9,513 nt of DNA, from assembly GCA_031278535.1 (NCBI GenBank), contig JAITKH010000265.1, positions 1 through 9,513 of the forward strand, read 5' to 3'. Every line of letters begins with the position of its first letter. The first letter of the stretch is position 1. Source of the stretch: Planctomycetota bacterium (GTDB lineage Bacteria > Planctomycetota > SZUA-567). Shown here in pieces: positions 1 to 5,689 of this stretch. A program made the position numbers and the translations under genes. The notes beneath the pieces are model-generated. The model was not told the DNA's origin. It saw only the letters and a list, made by a program, of their open reading frames with translations, and did not search any database.

Positions 1-275
1 TGCATGACCAGGCCAACGCCGCAGCGCAGCTTGCGAAGCACCACCTTGTCGCCGGCCGGTTCGCCGCGGTACAAAATCCTGCCGGTCCGCGGGACTTCCA
101 GTCCCATGACAAGACGGAGAAGCGTCGTCTTGCCGCAGCCGTTGGGACCATAGAGGCCGATGTGCCCGCCTTCGCGCAGGGAAAGGCAAAGCTCCCTGAA
201 AAGGACGGACCTTCCGGGATAGGCGAAAGTGACGCGCTCCAGCGCTATGATCGGGATTGCGGTCGCGGAGGTCAT
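1..275 (-). CDS. nikO: ECF transporter ATPase (A component), NikO/CbiO; C-terminal part outside window
   Basis: This is the ATP-hydrolysing subunit of an energy-coupling-factor metal importer; it sits on the cytoplasmic face and binds the coupling helices of NikQ. Only 91 complete codons are present. They contain the ABC core start: an A-loop-like FAYPG at about residues 17-21, the Walker A motif GPNGCGKTT at 43-51, and VGLVM at 87-91, where the Q-loop glutamine would be the next residue (its codon begins CA at the window edge). The signature, Walker B and H-loop lie outside. The ATG at 275 overlaps the nikQ stop as ATGA, so translation is probably coupled. There is no strong Shine-Dalgarno, which fits coupling. 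The fold is certain; the substrate (nickel or cobalt) is inferred from the neighbours. Confidence 0.95.
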   Translation of the reverse strand, partial: MTSATAIPIIALERVTFAYPGRSVLFRELCLSLREGGHIGLYGPNGCGKTTLLRLVMGLEVPRTGRILYRGEPAGDKVVLRKLRCGVGLVM

Positions 276-1027
276 CGCAAATACACGTCCAGGAGGAAAA
301 GGAAGACAAGCGCGGCGAAAAAAAGCGGCGCGAACCGCTTGTCGGCCGGCGTACTTTTCACTTCTGTCACGGTATGAAACGAACCGTCGAATCCGCGAAG
401 CAGCATGGCTTCGTATATCCGTCGCGAACGGTCGATGGCATTGACGAACGTGAGCCCGAACATATTCCCGATGGTTCTGTAGGTGTGCAGGGAATTGCTG
501 GGGACAAATCCCCGCAGCTTTGCCGCCGTCTGCAGCCTTTGCCATTCCTCCCCGACGACGTGGACATACCGGAAAGTGAACAGGAACAGGAACACCAGCT
601 TGGCCGGTACGCGCAGCCGGTCCAATGCGCAGCCGACGAGGGGAAGGGGTATCCCTGAGACCAGGGCGAGAAAAGACAGGAGAATGGCGTTGCATTTGAT
701 TGTGGTCACCATGGCCAGCCGAATGCCGTCTGCGCTCCATCGCAGCGGGCCGAGGACGTCGATCCTTTCCCCGGGCATGGCGAACGGAATGGTCAGCCAG
801 ATGAAGAGAACGAAAATATTGACCGCGGCGAGGCGTTTGAGCAGGAGAGGCGCGGAGATTCCGCCCATGGCCGCGAGAATCAGGGCAAAAGCGAGGCATG
901 AAGCGGATGCGCCAAGGCTTTGGACAAACGAAAAGCAAAAGGATGCGGCGGCGGCGGCGGCGAGCAGCGTCCTCGGGTCCGCTGTGCGGAACAGTGAGAA
1001 TTTCCGGCCCTGGCATTCCGCGATCAT
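272..1027 (-). CDS. nikQ: ECF transporter transmembrane T component, NikQ/CbiQ
   Basis: This integral membrane subunit links the metal-binding NikM to the ATPase NikO. The 251-residue product is a normal length for CbiQ. Hydrophobic segments lie near residues 20-38, 41-57, 67-84, 107-125 and 234-250. The two short coupling motifs typical of T components are visible: AAKLRGF at 168-174 and EAMLLRGF at 206-213, each centred on the Leu-Arg-Gly that contacts the ATPases. The start codon overlaps the nikL stop (ATGA at 1024-1027) and the stop overlaps the nikO start. No good ribosome-binding site precedes it, again suggesting translational coupling within the operon. The family call is firm. Nickel rather than cobalt is inferred from the presence of NikK and NikL in place of CbiN. 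Confidence 0.94.
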   Translation of the reverse strand: MIAECQGRKFSLFRTADPRTLLAAAAAASFCFSFVQSLGASASCLAFALILAAMGGISAPLLLKRLAAVNIFVLFIWLTIPFAMPGERIDVLGPLRWSADGIRLAMVTTIKCNAILLSFLALVSGIPLPLVGCALDRLRVPAKLVFLFLFTFRYVHVVGEEWQRLQTAAKLRGFVPSNSLHTYRTIGNMFGLTFVNAIDRSRRIYEAMLLRGFDGSFHTVTEVKSTPADKRFAPLFFAALVFLFLLDVYLR

Positions 1028-1641
1028 GGCGTGCCCGAACGCCTGTATTTCATATATGTTCCCAGTCCCAACAATCCGAGAATCCAGCCAATCCCCCCGA
1101 CGATGTCCCGCAATCCCGGCTCGTCGTCCCGCTGCCTGGCGAGCGCCTGTTTGACGGGAGCCAGCTTTTCGTCAACCACTCTGCCGATGGCGGCCTCCAG
1201 TTCGTCAACGTCGATGGCGGCAAGGGGCGGCACCCGGGTTTTTCCCGAAGCGGTGGATACCCGCCGCGGCTCCGCCGCGGGTCGGGCGGTTCGCGACAGG
1301 GCACGCAACTCCTCCGGAGAAATCTTCCAGTCGTCCTGGTGGCCTTCCCCGGCGTACAGCCGTATGTTCAAGCCATGGCCGGCGGCGAGAAATTCGTCCG
1401 GGGGCCGGAACCTGAACAATCCCTGTTCGTCAGTCGTCCCCTCGAAAATCGTCTCGCCCGTTTCAAGATCGGTGACGACGAGTTTTCCGTTTCTGACCTT
1501 CTGGCTTCTGCTGAAAGCGCATTCGATCTGGATCGCGTCGCCGTCCACGAAAGCGAACACGTTAACTTTGTGCGCCAGGCAGCGTTCGGAAAAAGCCAGG
1601 AACGCGGCAAAGGAGGCGACGGCGAACAAATGGCGTTTCAT
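1024..1641 (-). CDS. nikL: Nickel ECF transporter accessory protein NikL-like (exported, C-terminal membrane anchor)
   Basis: This 205-residue protein occupies the place where CbiMNQO systems carry CbiN. It has a signal peptide (residues 1-23, cleavage expected after CLA, leaving His24 as the mature N-terminus). A beta-rich extracytoplasmic domain follows at about 24-98, resembling a carboxypeptidase-regulatory or Ig-like fold, then histidines at 89 and 101. Next come a Pro/Arg-rich linker at about 115-140, a helical or coiled-coil stretch at about 144-172, and a Gly-rich membrane segment at about 178-198 followed by positive residues. This architecture and order match the NikL of NikKMLQO systems. 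The ATG at 1641 was chosen because it starts the signal peptide, has a good AAAGGGAG site seven bases upstream, and overlaps the nikM stop as ATGA; the open frame extends much further upstream, but only as an antisense-like shadow of nikM. The role is probably assisting metal capture or NikM stability. Confidence 0.82.
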   Translation of the reverse strand: MKRHLFAVASFAAFLAFSERCLAHKVNVFAFVDGDAIQIECAFSRSQKVRNGKLVVTDLETGETIFEGTTDEQGLFRFRPPDEFLAAGHGLNIRLYAGEGHQDDWKISPEELRALSRTARPAAEPRRVSTASGKTRVPPLAAIDVDELEAAIGRVVDEKLAPVKQALARQRDDEPGLRDIVGGIGWILGLLGLGTYMKYRRSGTP

Positions 1642-2264
1642 GAAGAATCTCCCTTTGCGGACCCGCCCCCGAAGCGCAGCAGTTCGGGACGATTTTTGGC
1701 AATAAAGGCGATTATCAAGGCCGTGACGCAGCCCTCCGCCGCCATGACGGGAATATGGGCCAGGAAGAGGATTTTCGCGGAAGTCCAAAAGCCTTCGTCG
1801 GTGAATCCCAGGGCCAGCGCCGTACACAAGGCCGCGCCGGCAACCGACAAGGCGCCGCTGCAGAAGGCGCCGAACATGCGGCGGACGCCGGCCACGCCGA
1901 AAAAGCCGCGGAACAAGTAGTGGCAGACAAGAGCCGGAAAGGCCATGTCGAAGACGTTTACCCCAAGCACGGCGACGCCGCCATACGAGAAAAGTATCGC
2001 CTGCAGTAATAGCGCGACAAGGAGGGAGGGAAAAACGGCCCAGCCCAGAAACAGGCCGAGGAGGCCGTTGAGAATCAAGTGCACGCTCCCCGGTCCAAGC
2101 GGCACGCGGACCAGGGAGCCCACAAAAAACACGGAAGACAGGACGGCTGCGGTCGTAAGGCGGGAATAATCGGCTTTTCGCAGGCCGATGCCGGTTCCGA
2201 TGGCGGTCAGGACAATGCCGCCGCCAAGAACCGCCGGCGAAAGAACTCCCTCGGAGATGTGCAT
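1638..2264 (-). CDS. nikM: ECF transporter substrate-specific S component, NikM/CbiM
   Basis: This is the membrane subunit that selects and binds the metal ion. The 208-residue, strongly hydrophobic protein (about six or seven membrane spans) starts with MHISEG, the hallmark N-terminus of the CbiM/NikM family. In that family the amino group of Met1, His2 and a downstream His form a square-planar Ni(II)/Co(II) site. The downstream His is visible as His62 within GPGSVHLILNG. The N-terminal Met cannot be moved without destroying the site, which fixes the start at 2264; an AAGGCGG-like ribosome site lies just upstream. The gene follows nikK after 27 nt and its stop overlaps the nikL start. The family call is very secure. 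Nickel is preferred over cobalt from context only, because no cobalamin genes are seen. Confidence 0.95.
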   Translation of the reverse strand: MHISEGVLSPAVLGGGIVLTAIGTGIGLRKADYSRLTTAAVLSSVFFVGSLVRVPLGPGSVHLILNGLLGLFLGWAVFPSLLVALLLQAILFSYGGVAVLGVNVFDMAFPALVCHYLFRGFFGVAGVRRMFGAFCSGALSVAGAALCTALALGFTDEGFWTSAKILFLAHIPVMAAEGCVTALIIAFIAKNRPELLRFGGGSAKGDSS

Positions 2265-2291
2265 CGCGCCGCCTTTTCGCGAAAACGACGA

Positions 2292-3062
2292 TTATTTCAA
2301 GACGGGAGAAACGAATTCCATCCACAGGACCGCGCCAAGCTCGACATCCTTGGCTTCGCCCTCATGCGGCATTTTCCCGTCGGCCGTATTCAGCGCGGCA
2401 AACCCCCACCAGCCGGCGAAGGGAATCCCATAGGCGAAGACGCCGTTTTCATCGGCCTTGATCACCTGCGTTACCATGTACTCGTTCGGGGCGGCATACA
2501 CCCCGTCCCGGTTATAATATTCGACCTCGACTTCGGCGCCGGGCACCGGCTCGCCATCGAGCAAAACCCGGCCCTGGAACAGATTTCCCGCATAGTTTCC
2601 GAACGGCCTGGTCAGCGGAACGATTTCCGTCTTCAATCCGATCGGCTCGTCCCAGCCTTCCTCTTCCCCGAACGCCGCCACATAACTTTTGGTGTAATGA
2701 ATGATAAAACAGTCCTCGGCCGGTTCCCAGTACGGTTCTGGTTCCATGACAAACGCGTAGACTCCCGGCCGCCTGACCGTATACTGCGCCTTCCATGCGT
2801 CGTGTTCCATGATTGAGGCCGCCTGCAAGGCGGCGTCGATATCCTCGGTCCTGCCGTCGACGACGACCTGGACGACCTTGGGCCTGGCCAGGGGCATGCC
2901 GTTCATTTCCATGGGATGACTGAAGGACAGTTCCACGGTTATAGTCGCGTCGTCCTGATCTTCCACGACAGGAGTCGAGGGAATGACCATTCCGAAATGC
3001 GCCAGAACCTGGCCGGAACACGCAAACAGGGAAAGAAGTGCCGCGAGACAGAGTTTTCGCAT
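2292..3062 (-). CDS. nikK: DUF4198 periplasmic metal-binding protein, NikK-like
   Basis: This is the first gene of the nickel operon and encodes a 256-residue exported protein. The signal peptide spans residues 1-21 with cleavage after VLA, so the mature protein would begin His22-Phe-Gly, the usual start of DUF4198 proteins. A second candidate is a weak lipobox, LFAC with Cys15, which would make it a lipoprotein. Two beta-rich halves follow (about 22-128 and 129-250). Typical family features are FSHPMEMNG near residue 49, ARPKVVQ near 59-65, PGVYAFVMEPEPYW near 99-112, and the C-terminal GVFAYGIPFAGWWGFAA near 207-223. His49, His87, His122 and His233 plus the mature N-terminal His are possible ligands. 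The ribosome site GAGGAAAGGG lies 8 nt before the ATG. The likely job is to capture Ni(II) outside the inner membrane and pass it to NikM. The family assignment is strong; the handover role is inferred. Confidence 0.85.
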   Translation of the reverse strand: MRKLCLAALLSLFACSGQVLAHFGMVIPSTPVVEDQDDATITVELSFSHPMEMNGMPLARPKVVQVVVDGRTEDIDAALQAASIMEHDAWKAQYTVRRPGVYAFVMEPEPYWEPAEDCFIIHYTKSYVAAFGEEEGWDEPIGLKTEIVPLTRPFGNYAGNLFQGRVLLDGEPVPGAEVEVEYYNRDGVYAAPNEYMVTQVIKADENGVFAYGIPFAGWWGFAALNTADGKMPHEGEAKDVELGAVLWMEFVSPVLK

Positions 3063-3090
3063 GGTGAAATCCCTTTCCTCAAAGAAGAGT

Positions 3091-3109
3091 AAAACGCCCG
3101 CGCGGGCGC
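3091..3109 (-). terminator. Terminator-like attenuator hairpin just upstream of the nikK ribosome site
   Basis: On the minus strand CGCCC-GCGC-GGGCG (3108-3095) forms a 5-bp all-GC stem with a 4-nt loop, extended by one G-U pair and followed directly by TTTT and then a pyrimidine-rich run. It lies between the nikK promoter and the nikK ribosome-binding site, so it can only act as a conditional (attenuating) terminator or as a translation-blocking element. The upstream arm could instead pair with GGGCG at 3130-3126, giving an antiterminator option. The U-run is short, so its strength is uncertain. Confidence 0.5.
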
Positions 3110-3231
3110 AAAGATATCATCCTTCCGCCCTTCATGGGGTTTTGATCCGCAAGGGAATACGAAAACACCGCTACGCCTTCTGGCGCGGGATATGCTGGAA
3201 CGCCAGCGTTACTGCCGCAGACCTTCGTAGC
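3110..3231 (-). promoter_or_regulatory. Structured 5' leader of the nik operon; riboswitch or attenuator candidate of no recognised class
   Basis: The leader predicted from the promoter runs from about 3239 to the nikK start, roughly 177 nt. Hand folding of the minus strand shows a stem P1, GCTACG (3231-3226) with CGTAGC (3175-3170). P1 encloses either hairpin A (GCTGG-CGTT-CCAGC, 3207-3194) or the exclusive hairpin B (CTGGCG 3206-3201 with CGCCAG 3185-3180). Stem P2, GGTGTTTT (3169-3162) with AAAACCCC (3143-3136), has one mismatch and abuts P1 directly. A terminator-like hairpin follows. I could not match the conserved cores of the cobalamin riboswitch, and I do not see a convincing NiCo (czcD) consensus. 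The pairings are real complementarities; function is inferred. Confidence 0.45.
3181..3196 (+). promoter_or_regulatory. Sigma-54 (-24/-12) promoter-like site, plus strand
   Basis: TGGCGCGGGATATGCT matches the sigma-54 consensus TGGCACGR-N3-TTGCW at 11 of 13 specified positions, including the invariant GG (3182-3183) and GC (3194-3195) separated by 10 nt. Transcription would begin near 3206 and run rightwards into 140 nt of intergenic DNA and then antisense to lpxH. No protein gene follows, and it overlaps the nik leader on the other strand, so it could be chance or could make a small RNA. A sigma-54 activator is encoded at 6516-8060, but no clear enhancer (TGT-N10-ACA) was found upstream. Confidence 0.3.
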
Positions 3232-3245
3232 CTGGATTTTTCGTC

Positions 3246-3273
3246 ATGATAGCGTGCGCGATTCGCGTGTCAA
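3246..3273 (-). promoter_or_regulatory. Sigma-70 promoter for the nik operon
   Basis: On the minus strand a perfect TTGACA -35 box (3273-3268) is followed after 16 nt by TATCAT (3251-3246), five of six matches to TATAAT. The start point would be near 3239, about 177 nt before nikK. The spacer contains the 11-bp palindrome CGCGATTCGCG (3257-3267), which is well placed for a repressor, but it does not look like a known NikR or Fur site. Confidence 0.65.
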
Positions 3274-3413
3274 CTGTTATTCTCTCCGCAACGGCATTTT
3301 CCAGGAAATCCAAGAGTAGGCGTTCACGGACCCAAAAATCGTTCTGGAGGGATTTTTATCCATTTGTTTTTTGAAGGCCCGGGCCCGCTTTGGAAGCCGG
3401 GGCGGATCGCCAA
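3274..3413. other. Intergenic spacer between the lpxH stop and the nik promoter
   Basis: No gene is seen here. It is less GC-rich than the rest. It holds a small palindrome TTTCCAGGAAA (3298-3308), upstream of the nik -35 box; an A/T stem AAAAATC (3334-3340) with GATTTTT (3351-3357) around a 10-nt loop; a T-rich run (3364-3372); and the self-complementary GGCCCGGGCC (3376-3385). The A/T stem could be a weak terminator for transcripts from either side. Near 3387-3402 the minus strand can also form a short bulged hairpin just after lpxH, but without a U-run. Confidence 0.4.
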
Positions 3414-4244
3414 TCAGGCAAACCGTTCCACTTGCACCCCGCCGCCTTCGATAATCCCATACCAGCCGTCCAGCCAAGCCGGGATTGCCTCAATTTTCCC
3501 AATTCGCCCGGAAAAGGGGATATCCCGGCTGAAACGGGTGTGGACATGGCCGCAAATCAGGAGATCGGCTCCTTTCGCGACTTCGTTGACCAGGGCGGGT
3601 CCGGACAGCATTTTCTCCGGGAGGCGCGAGGCGGCGCGAACGCCAGTCCGGCCCTGTTCCAGGGAAATCATCGGTTCCATCAGCCACCATGGGGTTCGAA
3701 GGAAAACCTGCCGTCCGATTGGACCCTGAAGCAGCCAGCGAAACAGCATGAACAGCCGATCTCCGGAACAGAGGGAATCGCCATGCAGGCAAACAATGGT
3801 TTTGCCGGCCTGGTGCAGGCGATAGTGCGCCCCATGCGGCTCGATGCCGAAATCGGCCAGACGGGATACGGTGAACCCGCTTTTCAAGTTGAAAAAACCC
3901 GTATGCCTGATGATGGAATCGACTCCCAGACCTTCCCCCACCACGAAGTCGCGGTTGCCGCAGACATGATGGATTGCGAGACCCTGATCCGCCGCCGACT
4001 TGAACAGGGAGAGGGCCGCAAGGTAATCGCCCACGAACCGCCCGCGCCGTTCAAACCAGAAATTGAAAGTATCGCCCAAAAGAATCAGCCGGGAGGCTTT
4101 GCCCTCGATTGTGGAAAGAAATGCGGCCAGGCGTTTGTTTTCCTCAATTGCCAGGTGCCGGGCGCTTGCGCCGGGCGCATCCAGTGGTTTCAGGTGCATA
4201 TCGGCCAGAACATATGCTCGATCTTCAGGCGACATGCAGGGCAT
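3414..4244 (-). CDS. lpxH: LpxH-like UDP-2,3-diacylglucosamine diphosphatase (calcineurin-type metallophosphoesterase)
   Basis: LpxH hydrolyses the pyrophosphate of UDP-2,3-diacylglucosamine to give lipid X and UMP, an early step of lipid A synthesis on the inner membrane. All the metal-site motifs are present. Numbered from a possible TTG at 4262 they are DMH (21-23), LGDTFNFW (62-69), GNRDF (102-106), HGDSLC (160-165) and GHVH (238-241). The GNRD arginine, the aromatic-rich GDxFxxW motif and the HGDxLC motif favour LpxH over generic phosphoesterases. At about 270-280 residues it is longer than the usual 240 or so. The start is uncertain: TTG at 4262, ATG at 4244 or ATG at 4235 are all possible, none with a strong ribosome site. 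The family usually begins close before the first motif, so I chose the longest ATG start. It is transcribed alone, divergent from the tRNA-binding gene. Confidence 0.82.
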   Translation of the reverse strand: MPCMSPEDRAYVLADMHLKPLDAPGASARHLAIEENKRLAAFLSTIEGKASRLILLGDTFNFWFERRGRFVGDYLAALSLFKSAADQGLAIHHVCGNRDFVVGEGLGVDSIIRHTGFFNLKSGFTVSRLADFGIEPHGAHYRLHQAGKTIVCLHGDSLCSGDRLFMLFRWLLQGPIGRQVFLRTPWWLMEPMISLEQGRTGVRAASRLPEKMLSGPALVNEVAKGADLLICGHVHTRFSRDIPFSGRIGKIEAIPAWLDGWYGIIEGGGVQVERFA

Positions 4245-4292
4245 CCCGTTTTTCTGTGGCAATTTCCGGCCGATTCCAGAAAATATTAATCA

Positions 4293-4321
4293 ATTATTGT
4301 CGGTTTTATTCTGGGGGTCAA
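4293..4321 (-). promoter_or_regulatory. Candidate sigma-70 promoter for lpxH
   Basis: On the minus strand TTGACC (4321-4316) and AATAAT (4298-4293) are separated by 17 nt, each differing from consensus at one position. This lies in a distinctly AT-rich patch of the 100-nt divergent intergenic region and would give a leader of about 40 nt before the ATG at 4244. If right, it also argues against starts further upstream than 4262. No equally good promoter was seen for the opposite gene. Confidence 0.45.
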
Positions 4322-4361
4322 CCGAATTCCCCATATCAACACATGCAAGGAGACGCGGTCA

Positions 4362-4778
4362 ATGAGCGAAAAGGAGAATCCGAACGTTTCGGCCGTCGAC
4401 GGCTCGACGCCTGAAACGCCTGGACCCCGGACACTTCCAGAAGGGGTGTCCCTTTGTACTTTCGACGATTTTGCCAGGATACGCCTTGCCGTCGCCGAGA
4501 TCATCCGGGCCGAACCGCATCCCAATGCCGACAAGCTTGTTAAATTGCAAATACGGCTGGGCGAACGAGTCAAGCAGATTTGCGCCGGCATCCGGGCATA
4601 CTACCGCCCGGAAGAACTGCTTGGCAAGCGCATCGTGGTGGTGGACAACCTGGCGCCGCGAAAACTCCGCGGCGAGACGTCGGAAGGCATGTTGCTGGCA
4701 GTTCGGGGACCCCAGGACACCCTGTCCCTCGTTACCGTCGACAAGCCGGACTTCCCGAGCGGCGGCCAGGTGTCCTGA
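4362..4778 (+). CDS. Free-standing tRNA-binding OB-fold protein (methionyl-tRNA synthetase C-terminal/beta-subunit type)
   Basis: The 138-residue product has a polar, Pro-rich N-terminal tail (1-32) and then a full Trbp111/MetG C-terminal domain. Recognisable motifs are FDDFARIRLAVAEII (34-48), PHPNADKLVKLQI (52-64), KQICAGIRAYYRPEELLGK (71-89), VDNLAPRKLRG (94-104) and the SEGMLLA loop (107-113). In many bacteria this domain is fused to the C-terminus of MetG, where it dimerises the enzyme and binds the tRNA elbow; here it is separate. It may act in trans with a MetG encoded elsewhere, or as a CsaA/Trbp111-like tRNA-binding chaperone. AAGGAG lies 9 nt before the ATG. Its stop overlaps the start of parB (ATG at 4778). 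The domain call is firm; the precise partner is not known. Confidence 0.88.
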   Translation: MSEKENPNVSAVDGSTPETPGPRTLPEGVSLCTFDDFARIRLAVAEIIRAEPHPNADKLVKLQIRLGERVKQICAGIRAYYRPEELLGKRIVVVDNLAPRKLRGETSEGMLLAVRGPQDTLSLVTVDKPDFPSGGQVS

Positions 4779-5656
4779 TGACGAAACAACGCGGCCTGGG
4801 CCGCGGCCTTGCCAGCCTTATCGGCCCGTCCGGACCAAAACGCGATTCCGGCGCTGTCGCCGCCGATGCGGTCTGGGAGTTGGCTGTCGAAAAGATCGCC
4901 GTCTCTCCCTCGCAGCCACGCAAGCGCTTCGATCCGGGCGAGTTGAACAATCTGGCGCAATCCATCAAGGATCACGGCCTTATGGAGCCGCTGGTGGTGC
5001 GCCGCCTGGAGGGTGGCGCCTATCGTCTCATCGCCGGCGAGCGCCGCCTCAGGGCGATTCGCGACATTCTCAAATTCCCCGTCGCCCTGGTCCGGCTCAT
5101 GAATACAGCCGATGACGCCGGCGCATACCTGCTGACCCTGGAGGAGAATCTCCAACGCGCCGATCTCAATCCCATTGAGGAAGCGGCCGCCTATGCCGAA
5201 TTGCGGGACGGCCTTGGGATGACCCAGGAGGAGATAGCCGGACGACTCCACATTTCCCGCTCGAAAGTTGCCAACGCTCTGCGCATGTTTGCTCTTCCCG
5301 AGGAAGTGAAGGAATTGGTTCGGGAAGGAAAATTGGACGGGAGCAAGGCCAAGGCAATTGCCGGCCTGGACAATCCCATAGAGCAAATCCGCCTCGCCCG
5401 TCAGGCGGCAGAGGGCGGATTGAACGCCCGGGAGGTGGAACGCGCCGTTTCCGGCAACCGGAAATCGGCCGGATCCGGAGGGCGGGGACAACGGAAAGAC
5501 GTCAACATCGAATCCCTGGAGGAACGATTGCGGCACTATTTCGGCTCCAAGGTGACAATCTCTGATCGGAATGGCCGAGGCAGAATCATCATCGACTACT
5601 TTTCGGTGGGAGAGGCGCAACGCATTCTTGATCTGATAGGGCTGCCGCCGGAATAG
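4778..5656 (+). CDS. parB: ParB/Spo0J chromosome partitioning protein
   Basis: ParB loads as a CTP-dependent clamp at parS sites near the replication origin and works with ParA and SMC to segregate chromosomes. The 292-residue product has every expected part. The ParA-stimulating N-terminus RGLGRGLASLI is at 5-15. Box I with SQPRKRF is at 45-51. The CTP-binding GERRLRA is at 87-93. Box II ENLQRADLNPIEEAAAY is at 123-139. The helix-turn-helix lies at about 149-170, a variable basic linker at 226-241, and the C-terminal dimerisation domain from about 243. The ATG at 4778 is chosen because it begins this conserved N-terminus and overlaps the upstream stop, with AGGTG five bases before it; the open frame continues upstream, but only in the shadow of the previous gene. 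parA, which usually precedes parB, is absent here, and I found no parS-like sequence. Confidence 0.95.
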   Translation: MTKQRGLGRGLASLIGPSGPKRDSGAVAADAVWELAVEKIAVSPSQPRKRFDPGELNNLAQSIKDHGLMEPLVVRRLEGGAYRLIAGERRLRAIRDILKFPVALVRLMNTADDAGAYLLTLEENLQRADLNPIEEAAAYAELRDGLGMTQEEIAGRLHISRSKVANALRMFALPEEVKELVREGKLDGSKAKAIAGLDNPIEQIRLARQAAEGGLNAREVERAVSGNRKSAGSGGRGQRKDVNIESLEERLRHYFGSKVTISDRNGRGRIIIDYFSVGEAQRILDLIGLPPE

Positions 5657-5689
5657 CCGGCTGCCGTTCCGGATGGGGGAAGATTTTCC

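Noticed and set aside
898..1920. Plus-strand open frame of 340 codons opposite nikQ, nikL and nikM
   Set aside because: It is antisense to conserved transporter genes, is rich in Arg and Pro, and has no recognisable domain or ribosome site.
1642..2325. N-terminal extension of the nikL frame upstream to 2325
   Set aside because: It overlaps nikM in another frame. The signal peptide, strong ribosome site and ATGA overlap all place the start at 1641.
3079..3135. Small minus-strand frame of 18 codons in the nik leader, spanning the terminator-like hairpin
   Set aside because: It could be a leader peptide, but it has no ribosome-binding site and no run of regulatory codons. Metal control through such a peptide has no support in the sequence.
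3063..3239. Cobalamin riboswitch in the leader of the CbiM/NikM-type operon
   Set aside because: The conserved B12 box (GCCACTG) and surrounding core are not present on the minus strand of the leader.
4778..5656. parS sites near parB
   Set aside because: No sequence close to the TGTTTCACGTGAAACA consensus was found on either strand of the window.
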